From Bacillota bacterium (GTDB lineage Bacteria; Bacillota_I; Bacilli_A; RFN20; CAG-288): a stretch of DNA of 64,000 nucleotides. The stretch covers positions 65,901-129,900 of the forward strand of contig JAEWSP010000018.1 of the NCBI GenBank assembly GCA_023459795.1, read 5' to 3'. Both the position numbers and the translations under genes were made by a program. Each line of letters starts with the position of its first letter. The first letter of the stretch is position 1. The notes below the pieces were generated by a model. That model was not told the origin of the DNA, did not search any database, and saw nothing but the letters and a program-made list of their open reading frames with translations. This document shows, one piece after another, positions 1-8,409 of the stretch.

Positions 1-672
1 GTCAACTTCACGGATTCCACTCTGGATAGCAATCTGGAAGAACTGAAGAGCCAAGGCAAGACGGATCTTGTCGGCCTTACCCAGATCAACGGAACCATCA
101 CCAACCTGAAGACCGTCATCGGTACTTCCGATCGCCCGGACTCTGCTTCCTATGCAACTTATCTGGAGCAACTGAATACTGCTCTGGAAAGCCAGGAAAC
201 CCTGAAGACGGATCTTCTCCAGTTAGGATATGTCTACACCGGGGATGCTTCCGACCCGAAGAACTACACGCTTCTGGAGACCACCCAGGAGAATTACGAC
301 AAGGGAGTCTTCGGACAGATCCAGCACCTGGAGTGGTACAAAGGCCACAAGGATACGGACAGCTGGGGCAAGGAAGTGGCAGGTTTCCGGGATGAGATCA
401 GCTCGATGACTGCACAGCTTACCAGTTGGACTTCCTTTACCGCCGAAAAGACAAAGTATCTCTACCGCAATTCTACAAACGGCGTCCACTACTCCACCTC
501 GAGCGGAATCCTCTCCTCCGGCCATGTCTCTTCCGTCTTGGTTCTTTTCCTTTCTGCTATCCTAGGTTTTGCCGTTTCTTCCCTCATCACGGGAGAAATC
601 GTTGTTGTTGCTGACAGAAAAGCTAAAAACGAAGAAACGAAGAAAGAAGATAAACCGGTTTCAGTCCAATAA
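1..672 (+). CDS. C-terminal part of a membrane-anchored coiled-coil protein, possibly Wzz-like (partial)
   Basis: The reading frame is open from the first base of the window and ends at a TAA at 670-672, so the N-terminus lies outside. The visible 223 residues are mostly helical and rich in Leu, Glu, Gln and Thr, as in a coiled coil. They are followed by one hydrophobic segment (about residues 175-202, with VLFLSAILGFAV) and a short charged cytoplasmic-type tail (KKEDKPVSVQ). An extracytoplasmic helical region followed by a C-terminal membrane helix recalls polysaccharide chain-length regulators (Wzz/GNVR type), but no diagnostic motif is visible. Other two-helix membrane proteins fit equally well. 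A strong terminator follows, so this gene ends a transcription unit and is separate from thymidine kinase downstream. Confidence 0.55.
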   Translation, partial: VNFTDSTLDSNLEELKSQGKTDLVGLTQINGTITNLKTVIGTSDRPDSASYATYLEQLNTALESQETLKTDLLQLGYVYTGDASDPKNYTLLETTQENYDKGVFGQIQHLEWYKGHKDTDSWGKEVAGFRDEISSMTAQLTSWTSFTAEKTKYLYRNSTNGVHYSTSSGILSSGHVSSVLVLFLSAILGFAVSSLITGEIVVVADRKAKNEETKKEDKPVSVQ

Positions 673-711
673 ACCGCTACTCTTACTAGCCGGGAAGAAT
701 GAAAACAATTT

Positions 712-740
712 ACAAGGCCCAAACGGGCCTTGTTTCTTTT
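712..740 (+). terminator. Rho-independent terminator
   Basis: A perfect 9-bp stem, ACAAGGCCC (712-720) with GGGCCTTGT (725-733), has a 4-base loop and is followed by TTCTTTT. It ends the upstream membrane-protein gene. Confidence 0.9.
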
Positions 741-745
741 ATAAT
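740..745 (+). promoter_or_regulatory. -10 box of the thymidine kinase transcript
   Basis: TATAAT lies at 740-745, directly after the terminator T-tract and about 40 bases before the chosen tdk start. No convincing -35 hexamer is seen at 16-18 bases. This placement rules out the longer reading-frame start at 699. Confidence 0.55.
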
Positions 746-785
746 GTTAGCCGTCAGTAAAAAGCGGATGGAAAGGACAGCATCT

Positions 786-1385
786 ATGTATCAAGAACTC
801 CAGAAGGGTTGGATCGAAGTCATTACGGGACCGATGTTTGCAGGCAAGACGGAAGAACTGATCCGTCGCCTGAAGACTCTCTCCTATACGAAAGACAAGA
901 TCCAGGCTTTCAAGCCCGCCATCGACAACCGGTACGACAAGAGCGATATTGCTTCCCACAACGGAAACAAGTTCACCTCTTATCCGGTGAAGGATGTCAA
1001 GGACCTGGCTTCCAAGATCCTACCGGATACGGAAGTCATCGCTATCGACGAGGTACAGTTCTTCGACAACTCCATCGTCGGTCTCTGTGACGAACTTGCT
1101 GACAAGGGAATAAGAGTGATTGTCGCCGGACTCGACACGGATTTCCGTGACGAGCCTTTCGGCCCGATGCCGACGCTTCTGGCAAAGGCCGAGATGGTGA
1201 CGAAGCTTACGGCTGTCTGCACGATCTGCGGATGCGCAGCAACTAAGACCCAGCGTATGATCAATGGGAAACCGGCGGATTATTCCGGCAAGGTCGTTCT
1301 TGTCGGCGCCAAGGAGTCTTATGAAGCCCGCTGCCGGAAGCACCACATCGTTCCCGGAAAGCCTCAGAAAGAATATCTGAAGTAA
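786..1385 (+). CDS. tdk: Thymidine kinase
   Basis: This enzyme phosphorylates thymidine (and deoxyuridine) with ATP in the pyrimidine salvage pathway, in the cytoplasm. The 199-residue product has the type II TK layout. A P-loop, GPMFAGKT, begins near residue 14. The Walker B-like segment is IAIDEVQFF. A zinc-binding pair is formed by CTIC in the lasso region and a C-terminal Cys in YEARC. The frame is open back to 699, but that start lies inside the preceding terminator. The ATG at 786 is chosen because it is preceded by AAAGGAC at 8 bases and gives a family-typical N-terminus (MYQELQKGWIEVITGP). The P-type ATPase gene starts 12 bases after the stop and is probably co-transcribed. Family assignment is secure. 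Confidence 0.95.
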   Translation: MYQELQKGWIEVITGPMFAGKTEELIRRLKTLSYTKDKIQAFKPAIDNRYDKSDIASHNGNKFTSYPVKDVKDLASKILPDTEVIAIDEVQFFDNSIVGLCDELADKGIRVIVAGLDTDFRDEPFGPMPTLLAKAEMVTKLTAVCTICGCAATKTQRMINGKPADYSGKVVLVGAKESYEARCRKHHIVPGKPQKEYLK

Positions 1386-1397
1386 AGAACCGAATTC

Positions 1398-4352
1398 ATG
1401 TTCCGAAAGAAAAAGCAAAACAAAGCAGAAACCATTGAAAAGGCTCCTGCAGAAGAAGAAAAAAAGACGGAAAAGGTCCTGGCTGCAAAGCCGGAGACTA
1501 CTGTTTTCCGCAAGAAGGATAAAGGCGAGGAAGTACCGGACTTCGATGCCGAAGCCCAGGAACTCCCGCAGCGGAATACGACCGAAGAAAAGAAAATCTC
1601 CCTGGATGAAACCCAGGAGATCAAGATGACCTCCAAGGCCACTGATTTCCTGAAGAGCGTCGATGAGAAGGAAATGAGGAAGAGGCAGAGAAAGGAATGG
1701 TGGCAGTCTGTTTTTGCTGTCTTTACCGGCAGGAAGAACAAGAAGCCGGCGGAGTCGAAAACCATTCCGGATGATACCATCCGTTTCAACCCCAGTGTCA
1801 CGGAAGGTCTTTCGGATGACCAGGTCGCCCAGAACGTTGCCTTAGGCTTAGTCAACCATACGGAAGATACGACCGGAAGAACGTTCCGCCAGATCATCAT
1901 GGAGAACATCTTCAGCTACTTCAACCTTGTCACAACGGCGATAGCCGTCATCCTTTTCATCTTCAAGCGTTATACCGAAGCTCTCTTTATGTGGGCGGTC
2001 ATCGCCAACGTCATCATCGGTATCGTCCAAGGCGTCAAGGCCAAGAATACCATCGACAAGCTGAAGCTCGTCACTGCCCAGAACGTCAAAGTAGTAAGGT
2101 CCGGGAAAACCAAGATCATCCCTGCCGACAAACTGGTCCTGGATGATATCTATGTCCTCAACAACGGAGACCAGATTCCGACCGACAGCTTGGTTGAGAA
2201 CGGCAGCATGGAAGTCAATGAGTCTTTGCTAACAGGCGAATCCCGCCCGGTCAAGAAGGGCATCTGTGATACCCTCTATGCCGGAAGCTTCGTTGTCTCA
2301 GGGTCCGCAATCGTACGGGCATCCTTAGTCGGTCGGTACAACTATGCCATGGGCATCCAGGCCCGTGCCAAGGAGTTCAAGAAGCCGCAGTCCGAAATCG
2401 TAACCTCCCTAAACAAGATCATCAAAGTCATCGGTATTGCCATTGTTCCGATAGGCCTTGCCCTTTTCCTGACTCAGTTCTACCTTTCCGGAAGCAACAT
2501 CAACGGCCTTTCCACAATCGAAAGAGCCTCCAATGCTATCTCCTATACGGCAGGATCCGTTGTCGGCATGATTCCGACTGGCATGTATCTTCTTACTTCC
2601 GTCGCTCTTTGCACCGGTGTCATTGCCCTCGGCAAGAAGAACACGCTCGTTCAAGACCTCTACTGCATCGAAATGCTGGCAAGAGTCAATACGCTGTGCC
2701 TGGATAAGACCGGCACATTGACGGACGGCACGATGAAGTGCACGGAAGTGCTCCGTATCGACAAGTCTGCCGACCTTAGCAAGATCGTCGGTTCCTATCT
2801 TTCTTCCTTCCGTGACACCAACCAGACCAGTATCGCTTTATCCAAAGCCTACCCGTTAAGAAGCGATTATCAGGCCCGGGATACGATTCCTTTCTCCTCC
2901 CAGAGAAAATACTCCGTGGTTACCTTCTATGATGTCGGCACCTATCTCCTCGGCGCTCCGGAATATATCTACAAAGCAAAGGACAGAACCCTTGCGAAAT
3001 ACATCGCCGACAAGCAGACAAGCGGCATGCGTGTCGTCATGCTTGCCAGAAGCGATACACCGATCGCCAACAATGAAATCACCGGAAAGATTACTCCGGT
3101 CGCTATCTTCGTTCTGCAGGACCACGTAAGACCTCAGGCTCCTGAAACAATTCGCTGGTTTGTCAATAACGGCGTACAGATTAAGATTATTTCCGGAGAC
3201 AATCCTCTTACTGCAAGCGAGATTGCAAAGAAATGCGGAGTTCCTCATGCCGAAAAGGCAATCTCCTTGGAAGGACTATCCATCCCGGAAGTCTCGGAAC
3301 TCGTGAGTCAGTACAGCGTCTTCGGAAGAGTCTCTCCGGAGCAGAAGGCTGCTATCGTCAAAGAGCTGAAGAAGGAAGGAAGAACGGTCGGAATGACCGG
3401 AGACGGAGTTAACGACATCCTTGCCATGAAGAACGCCGATTGTTCCATTGCTATGGCAAACGGTGCCTCCTCTGCTAGAAACGTCGCCCACCTCGTGCTT
3501 CTGGATTCGAACTTCTCCCATATGCCGGATGTCGTCGGCGAAGGCAGAAGAGTCATCAACAACATCCAGCGAAGCTCGGCAATGTTCCTGATGAAGACTA
3601 TCTTCACAATCGCCTTCACCATCATTGTTCTTCTTACCTACCTCGGTCCGGGACACCACGGAATGACTTATCCTTTCCGTACGAACAACATCGCAATCAT
3701 GGAGATCTGCGGTATCGGAATTCCTTCGACGCTTCTAGCCTTGCAGAAAAACGATTCCGAGATCAAAGGCCACTTTACGGCAAATATGTTCTCCCGGGCA
3801 ATCCCTGGTGCCATCTGCCTCCTTCTTGCCATCGGCATCGACTATATCCTCAAAGGCTTCAATGTCCTGGATCTGGATTCCATAGCGTCTCTTGGAGTCT
3901 TCAACGGAGCCTCCCTTTCCGGAGAAGCCCTCCTTGCCGCTCAGCAGGAAAGCTTCACGACTCTCTGTGCACTCAGCATGGCTGTCGTCTCCCTTACCAT
4001 GGTCTTCAACTGCTGCGTACCGTTCAATTCCTACCGCCTATGCCTATACGGAGCCTGCATCGTCCTGGCTTTGATTCTCATCTTTGCTCTTCCCTTCATC
4101 CCTGCCATGAGCGATAAGCCGACAAGCCTTTCAGACTCCATCGCCTGGAATATGTCCATCCAGTTTACAGGCATCGACTTCCGGTATCTGAACAAGACGG
4201 GGCTTCTGCTACTAACAATCTATATCGTCGGAGGAGCCGGGCTTCTCAACTTCCTTATCGATTCCTTCTCCTTCATGCGCGGCGAGAAGCCGAAGAATTC
4301 CCTCTATGCTTCTCTCCACGAACTTCCGCAGCATCATCTGAAAGCCAAGTAG
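1398..4352 (+). CDS. P-type cation-translocating ATPase (CtpE/Exp7-like)
   Basis: This is a membrane ion pump of 984 residues. The actuator motif TGES is at residues 279-282. The phosphorylation motif DKTGTLT has its Asp at residue 436. The hinge motif GDGVND comes near residue 675, and about ten hydrophobic segments are spread over the core and the C-terminal third. The first ~110 residues are highly charged and low in complexity (many Lys, Glu and Thr) and have no counterpart in standard pumps. The M4 segment reads MIPTGMYLLTS, where P2-type Ca2+ pumps have PEGL. This arrangement recalls the CtpE/Exp7 group, some of which have been linked to Ca2+ transport. The transported ion cannot be read from the sequence. 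It sits 12 bases behind tdk and ends at a strong terminator. Confidence 0.88.
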   Translation: MFRKKKQNKAETIEKAPAEEEKKTEKVLAAKPETTVFRKKDKGEEVPDFDAEAQELPQRNTTEEKKISLDETQEIKMTSKATDFLKSVDEKEMRKRQRKEWWQSVFAVFTGRKNKKPAESKTIPDDTIRFNPSVTEGLSDDQVAQNVALGLVNHTEDTTGRTFRQIIMENIFSYFNLVTTAIAVILFIFKRYTEALFMWAVIANVIIGIVQGVKAKNTIDKLKLVTAQNVKVVRSGKTKIIPADKLVLDDIYVLNNGDQIPTDSLVENGSMEVNESLLTGESRPVKKGICDTLYAGSFVVSGSAIVRASLVGRYNYAMGIQARAKEFKKPQSEIVTSLNKIIKVIGIAIVPIGLALFLTQFYLSGSNINGLSTIERASNAISYTAGSVVGMIPTGMYLLTSVALCTGVIALGKKNTLVQDLYCIEMLARVNTLCLDKTGTLTDGTMKCTEVLRIDKSADLSKIVGSYLSSFRDTNQTSIALSKAYPLRSDYQARDTIPFSSQRKYSVVTFYDVGTYLLGAPEYIYKAKDRTLAKYIADKQTSGMRVVMLARSDTPIANNEITGKITPVAIFVLQDHVRPQAPETIRWFVNNGVQIKIISGDNPLTASEIAKKCGVPHAEKAISLEGLSIPEVSELVSQYSVFGRVSPEQKAAIVKELKKEGRTVGMTGDGVNDILAMKNADCSIAMANGASSARNVAHLVLLDSNFSHMPDVVGEGRRVINNIQRSSAMFLMKTIFTIAFTIIVLLTYLGPGHHGMTYPFRTNNIAIMEICGIGIPSTLLALQKNDSEIKGHFTANMFSRAIPGAICLLLAIGIDYILKGFNVLDLDSIASLGVFNGASLSGEALLAAQQESFTTLCALSMAVVSLTMVFNCCVPFNSYRLCLYGACIVLALILIFALPFIPAMSDKPTSLSDSIAWNMSIQFTGIDFRYLNKTGLLLLTIYIVGGAGLLNFLIDSFSFMRGEKPKNSLYASLHELPQHHLKAK

Positions 4353-4359
4353 AAAAAGA

Positions 4360-4393
4360 ATGGAAGCCCTCCGGAGGACTTCCATTTTTCTTT
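4360..4393 (+). terminator. Rho-independent terminator after the P-type ATPase gene
   Basis: ATGGAAG (4360-4366) pairs with CTTCCAT (4379-4385) around an inner CCTCCGGAGG palindrome, followed by TTTTTCTTTT. Confidence 0.9.
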
Positions 4394-4475
4394 TGCCTGT
4401 TTTCATAGAAGAAAAGAATCGGACAGGAATTCCGCATCAGGATGCTATATCTACTCTTTAATTTTTTTATTTCTA

Positions 4476-4504
4476 TTGCAAACAATTTTTTCAAGTAATA
4501 TAAT
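4476..4504 (+). promoter_or_regulatory. Promoter of tRNA-Lys
   Basis: TTGCAA (4476-4481) and TATAAT (4499-4504) are separated by exactly 17 bases, 24 bases before the tRNA 5' end. This is one of the best sigma-A-type promoters in the window. Confidence 0.85.
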
Positions 4505-4528
4505 TAACAAGCTACAAGTTAGCGAGCT

Positions 4529-4604
4529 GGATCTTTAGCTCAGTTGGTAGAGCAACTGACCCTTAATCAGTGGGCCAAGGGTTCGAGTCCCTTAAGATCC
4601 ACCA
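4529..4604 (+). tRNA. tRNA-Lys (anticodon CTT)
   Basis: The 76-base gene folds into a full cloverleaf. The acceptor stem GGATCTT/AAGATCC is perfect, the D arm is GCTC..GAGC, the anticodon stem is ACTGA/TCAGT, the T arm is AAGGG-TTCGAGT-CCCTT, and the CCA end (4602-4604) is encoded. The anticodon loop at 4560-4566 reads CCCTTAA, placing CTT at positions 34-36, which decodes AAG. Position 33, almost always U in tRNAs, is C here. The gene has its own promoter (4476-4504) and its own terminator just downstream. Confidence 0.95.
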
Positions 4605-4614
4605 GTGGAAACAG

Positions 4615-4640
4615 AGAGCTCCCGGAAGGGAGCTCTTTTT
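4615..4640 (+). terminator. Terminator after tRNA-Lys
   Basis: AGAGCTCCC (4615-4623) pairs with GGGAGCTCT (4628-4636) over a GGAA loop, followed by a T-run. Confidence 0.9.
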
Positions 4641-4709
4641 GCTGCTGTCTATAGAATGCTTAGACTCTTCCAAAAAACGATTTTGAAGGGTAAGGTCTTT
4701 GGAATAAGG

Positions 4710-4715
4710 TATAAT
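4710..4715 (+). promoter_or_regulatory. -10 box placed 6 bases before the mnmE ATG
   Basis: TATAAT at 4710-4715 is followed by only 6 bases before the ATG at 4722, and no Shine-Dalgarno sequence is present. Transcription would start at or next to the A of the ATG, giving a leaderless message. No good -35 box is seen at 17 bases (TTGAAG at 4683 is 21 bases away). Confidence 0.5.
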
Positions 4716-4721
4716 TTCAGT

Positions 4722-6080
4722 ATGCTAGTTTTTGATACCATTGCAGCCCTTGCTACAGCAAATACCAAGGCTGCCTTAAGCATTGTCCGATTGTCCGGAG
4801 AGGAATCCCTCCGGATTCTTTCCCATCTGGTAACAAGAGATCCCAAGACCATCGAACCAAACCATATGTACTACGGCATCCTTTACAGGGATGCAGAAAC
4901 GAAGGAAGAGATGATCGACGAGGCCGAATATGTTTATTACAAAGCGCCCCGGTCCTATACCGGTTTTGATGGCGTTGAATTCTTCCTGCACGGAAATCCC
5001 CTGATTTCGGAGTCCCTCCTTTCCGCTCTCGTCTTCTGGGGTGCCAGAAGAGCAGAGCGAGGAGAATTCTCGGCCCAGGCTTATTTCAACGGAAAGATGG
5101 ATCTCCTCAAGGCGGAAGGAATCAACGACCTTATCAATGCCACCAGCAAGAGGGCAGTCGATATTGCAAGCAACACTCTTTCCGGCAAGAACTCGGAAGC
5201 GATGTCCGGTCTCAAGGCGAGGCTTCTGGAGTCTCTCTCCCAGCTCGAGTATTACGTCGAGAACCAGTACGAAGACGATGACAGCGATCATTTCCATACG
5301 GAGCTGGATAAGGTTGATCTGCAGCTTCAGAAAGAAACAAAGTCCCTTTTGGAGACTATCCGGAAGACGAAGCAGTCCAACCGGGAATACCAGGGCTTCA
5401 AGGTGGCAATCGTCGGAGAGCCCAACGTCGGTAAGTCTACGCTCCTGAACAAGATCGTCGGAGAAGACAGGGCTATCGTCTCGCCGATTCCGGGAACGAC
5501 AAGGGATGTCGTAACGGGAGAGAGGGAGATCGACGGAATCCGTTTCTCTTTCGAAGATACAGCCGGAATAAGGAAAACCAAAGATGTCGTTGAGAACCTG
5601 GGGATCGAAAGATCCTACAATACGATCCGGAATGCAGACCTGGTGCTTCTTTTAAGCGAGTCCGGATTCAAAGAGTTCGAATCCCTTCCGGAAATCCAGG
5701 ATGCCATCCAAGGCAAACCGGTATTAAGGATTGCCACCAAGAAGGATCTCCATGGAGAAAACAAGGAAGCAGACCTGACGGTCTCCGACAAGGAAGACGA
5801 CATGGCTTCCCTTATTTCCCTGTTCCAGAAGAAGCTAAGCCTGGAGAACAAGGAAGCTTCCTCCTTCCTCGGAGAAAGGGAAGAGGATCTCCTTATCGAG
5901 ATCGAAGAACAGCTGGAGAAGACAAGGACTGCTATCCAGGAGACCCATTCCATCGATGTGGTATCGGATAGCCTGAGAGAAGCGGTCCATACGATCAACT
6001 CCCTGATGGGGAAGGACGAGAATGCGACTATGGAAGACATCTATCAGACTCTCTTCTCCCATTTCTGCCTAGGAAAATAA
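4722..6080 (+). CDS. mnmE: tRNA modification GTPase MnmE
   Basis: MnmE works with MnmG to place a (carboxymethyl)aminomethyl group on U34 of tRNAs that read split codon boxes. The 452-residue protein has the three expected parts. The N-terminal formyl-THF-binding domain covers about 1-118. A helical domain is split by the G domain, whose P-loop GEPNVGKST starts at residue 232 and which also has DTAG and ATKKD (the NKxD equivalent). The C-terminal CxGK motif is present as CLGK at the very end. The frame is open further upstream, but the ATG at 4722 gives the standard N-terminus (MLVFDTIAALAT). A TATAAT box 6 bases before it suggests leaderless translation. tatD starts 1 base after the stop, forming the classic Firmicutes block mnmE-tatD-rnmV-rsmA. 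Confidence 0.96.
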   Translation: MLVFDTIAALATANTKAALSIVRLSGEESLRILSHLVTRDPKTIEPNHMYYGILYRDAETKEEMIDEAEYVYYKAPRSYTGFDGVEFFLHGNPLISESLLSALVFWGARRAERGEFSAQAYFNGKMDLLKAEGINDLINATSKRAVDIASNTLSGKNSEAMSGLKARLLESLSQLEYYVENQYEDDDSDHFHTELDKVDLQLQKETKSLLETIRKTKQSNREYQGFKVAIVGEPNVGKSTLLNKIVGEDRAIVSPIPGTTRDVVTGEREIDGIRFSFEDTAGIRKTKDVVENLGIERSYNTIRNADLVLLLSESGFKEFESLPEIQDAIQGKPVLRIATKKDLHGENKEADLTVSDKEDDMASLISLFQKKLSLENKEASSFLGEREEDLLIEIEEQLEKTRTAIQETHSIDVVSDSLREAVHTINSLMGKDENATMEDIYQTLFSHFCLGK

Positions 6081-6081
6081 T

Positions 6082-6861
6082 ATGGAATACATCGATACCC
6101 ACTGCCATCTGAACGACGACCAGCTCTATCCCGATAGAGAAGGAGCTGTAGAGCGGGCCAAGAAGAATGGCTGCCTGGCTTTTTTCAATGCCGCAGATTC
6201 CTTTTCCTCCTTCGGAAGGATCTTTTCCCTAGCCAAGGAATTCCCTGGCTTCTGCTATCCGGTTATCGGCATCCATCCGGAATATGCTTCCCTGCCAGAA
6301 GAAGAATTCGAAAAAGCTCTTCAGGCAATCGAAGAAAACAAGAAGAACATCAAGGCTATCGGAGAAATAGGACTGGATTACCATTATTCCAAGGACCCGG
6401 AAATAAAAGAGAAGCAGAAGGATAGGTTCATAAGGCAGATCCGGCTTGCCAAGAAGTTGTCCTTGCCGATAGTCATCCATTCCAGGGATGCCGATCAGGA
6501 CTGCTATGACATCCTGAAGGAAGAACTACCGGACAAAGCCGATATCCACTGCTACGGACAGAGCTATGAGATGCTTAAAAACTATCTCCGGCTTCCGATC
6601 CAGCTGAAGATCGGAATCGGAGGCGTTGTCACCTTCAAGAACAGCCGGGTGCTTAAGGAAGTCGTAGAGAAAGCACCTCTTTCTGTCCTGCTGACGGAAA
6701 CAGACAGCCCGTATCTTTCTCCTGTTCCGAACAGAGGAAAAAGAAACGAACCTTCCTATATTCCTTTTGTGCTTAAGGAGATTGCTCTCCTTCGCAAGGA
6801 AGAGGAAGAAGAGACTGCCAAAGCAATCCTGAAGAACGGAGAAGATTTCTATGGATTATGA
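6082..6861 (+). CDS. tatD: TatD family metal-dependent deoxyribonuclease
   Basis: The 259-residue TIM-barrel amidohydrolase-type nuclease is close to the family length of about 255. Metal-binding residues are visible: the N-terminal DTHCHL, a Glu in AIGEIGLDYH, His in PIVIHSRDA, His in DIHCYG and Asp in LTETDSPYLSP. TatD proteins are 3'-5' DNases (also active on RNA) connected with DNA repair. The gene starts 1 base after mnmE and overlaps the next gene, rnmV, by 11 bases, so it is clearly part of one operon. The His-Cys-Tyr-Gly step replaces the more usual HCF, which is a mild change. Assignment is secure at family level, and the YabD-type ortholog is the best guess from context. Confidence 0.94.
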   Translation: MEYIDTHCHLNDDQLYPDREGAVERAKKNGCLAFFNAADSFSSFGRIFSLAKEFPGFCYPVIGIHPEYASLPEEEFEKALQAIEENKKNIKAIGEIGLDYHYSKDPEIKEKQKDRFIRQIRLAKKLSLPIVIHSRDADQDCYDILKEELPDKADIHCYGQSYEMLKNYLRLPIQLKIGIGGVVTFKNSRVLKEVVEKAPLSVLLTETDSPYLSPVPNRGKRNEPSYIPFVLKEIALLRKEEEEETAKAILKNGEDFYGL

Positions 6862-7393
6862 GAAGAAGTACTGCTATGTCTGCGAAGGCAAGACAGACGA
6901 AGACAGGCTGAAGAAAGCCGGTTGTCTGTTTGTCGTTGTCTCCGGCGGAAAATTCATCCGCCCGGAGATTTTGTCCTTCCTGTCTCTGGTCTCCAAGAAG
7001 CGGAATATAGTTCTTGTCACGGATCCGGATACACCCGGAGATATGATCCGGAAGAAGATTGAATCCGTTGTCGGCCCATGCATTAATCTTCACGGGAAGA
7101 AGGAACAGGCAACTTATAACGGAAAGCTTGGGATTGCAGAGATGAGGCAGACCTCTGTAGATGCTCTCCTTGCTTCTTGCATAGAGCATGACAAAGCCAT
7201 TGAGGAAGAGAGCGGATTCAGCCATGACGACTACCTGGATATGGGACTAGAAGGTCTGGGAAGCAAGGAGAGAAGAGAAAGACTTATCAAGAAGTACAGC
7301 CTACCTCTTGCTTCCGGTAAGAGCGTCGAAGAAGAATGCCATATCCTTTCCTTGACCAAGGAAGAGATAAAGGAGGCAATTGCACATGAGTGA
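6851..7393 (+). CDS. rnmV: Ribonuclease M5
   Basis: RNase M5 carries out the final maturation of 5S rRNA in low-GC Gram-positive bacteria. The 180-residue protein opens with a TOPRIM domain: the conserved Glu is in YVCEGKTD, the DxD in VTDPDTPG, and a Gly-rich stretch follows. It then has the C-terminal part typical of M5 proteins (DYLDMGLEGLGSKERRERL). It overlaps tatD by 11 bases at the start. At its end the TGA stop (7391-7393) lies inside the rsmA start region (ATGAGTGA). TGA is therefore a real stop codon in this genome. The position between tatD and rsmA is the conserved Firmicutes location of rnmV, which supports the assignment strongly. Confidence 0.93.
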   Translation: MDYEKKYCYVCEGKTDEDRLKKAGCLFVVVSGGKFIRPEILSFLSLVSKKRNIVLVTDPDTPGDMIRKKIESVVGPCINLHGKKEQATYNGKLGIAEMRQTSVDALLASCIEHDKAIEEESGFSHDDYLDMGLEGLGSKERRERLIKKYSLPLASGKSVEEECHILSLTKEEIKEAIAHE

Positions 7394-8204
7394 GCAGGAT
7401 AGAATCCAAGGACTGTTGAAGGAATACGGCTATATCGCCAAGAAGTCCTTCGGACAGAATTTCCTTATCAACGAAGGAATCATAAGAAGAATCGTCGACC
7501 AGATGAAGCCGGAGACTTTCGAGACCGTAATCGAGATCGGTCCTGGCCTTGGAGCACTGACTCTTCCTCTTTCCCAGAAGAGCAAAAAGCTTTATGCCGT
7601 CGATGCAGACAGGGATATGATCACTATCCTCCATGAGATCTTCGATTCCAAGAAGAATGTCACCTTGGTCCAGTCCGATTTCCTCCGCTTCGATCCGGAC
7701 TCTGTCTCCCGGAAGGAAGATAGGCTGCTCATTGGGAACCTTCCTTACAACATCACTTCCGAGCTTTTTGAATATATGCTTGAAAAAGGGTTTGCTTCTG
7801 CCGGTGCCATGGTCCAGAAGGAAGTCTATGAGAAGCTAAGCTATACCCCGGGGAAGTCAACCAACACTGCTCTAGGAGCTTTTATCGAAAGCATGGGAAA
7901 GCTCTCCCTGCTGACACTTGTCGACCACTCCTCCTTCGATCCTTCCCCGAAGGTGGAGTCCGCCTTCGTAAGGATTGATACGGATCCGAAGAAGTCGATT
8001 TCCTTCTCCCTCTATCCTGTCTATAAGGCACTCTTCCGGAATCCGAACAAGACCATCCACAACTGCCTCAAGGAGGTGCCGGAATATAGGGACTCCCTTC
8101 CTACGCTAAGCCAGGAAAAGCCGGAGCTTCTTTCTTCCAGGGCACGGCAACTGGACGTGAAGACACTGCAAAAACTAGCCGAAGAAATCCAGAAGCTTTC
8201 CTAG
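7386..8204 (+). CDS. rsmA: 16S rRNA dimethyladenosine transferase (KsgA/RsmA)
   Basis: RsmA dimethylates two adjacent adenines in the 3' hairpin of 16S rRNA late in small-subunit assembly. The 272-residue protein has the SAM-binding motif EIGPGLGALT, the acidic residue of motif II in YAVDAD, and the catalytic NLPYNIT motif, followed by the C-terminal helical domain. The start at ATG 7386 is preferred over the TTG at 7380 because AGGAGG (7371-7376) sits 9 bases upstream. It overlaps rnmV by 8 bases. In most Firmicutes ispE follows close by. Here the conserved order stops, and an AT-rich cassette on the other strand comes next. The roughly 200 bases after the stop hold no recognisable gene and only a weak inverted repeat. 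Confidence 0.95.
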   Translation: MSEQDRIQGLLKEYGYIAKKSFGQNFLINEGIIRRIVDQMKPETFETVIEIGPGLGALTLPLSQKSKKLYAVDADRDMITILHEIFDSKKNVTLVQSDFLRFDPDSVSRKEDRLLIGNLPYNITSELFEYMLEKGFASAGAMVQKEVYEKLSYTPGKSTNTALGAFIESMGKLSLLTLVDHSSFDPSPKVESAFVRIDTDPKKSISFSLYPVYKALFRNPNKTIHNCLKEVPEYRDSLPTLSQEKPELLSSRARQLDVKTLQKLAEEIQKLS

Positions 8205-8409
8205 AACTGTTTTTAGGCGCCAAAGGGAATTAATTTTACCGAAAAAACCAGTTTCAAAACATTTCCTAACCCTTGGGGATGGTTACTACAGCAAAACAGG
8301 GTTGCCTTTGTCGGGAATGACTCTACCCAGTTCGCTTTAAATAAGCTTGAGTAGCCCATTCCATCTTCGGAAATATGTAGATGATTATACTACTCACCTA
8401 CCAAGAAAA

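Noticed and set aside
699..785. Longer thymidine kinase start with about 29 extra residues
   Set aside because: The extension runs through a terminator hairpin and a -10 box; family members start at the position of the ATG at 786.
4605..4721. Longer mnmE start directly after the tRNA CCA end
   Set aside because: It would span the tRNA terminator and a TATAAT box, and it adds residues not found in MnmE.
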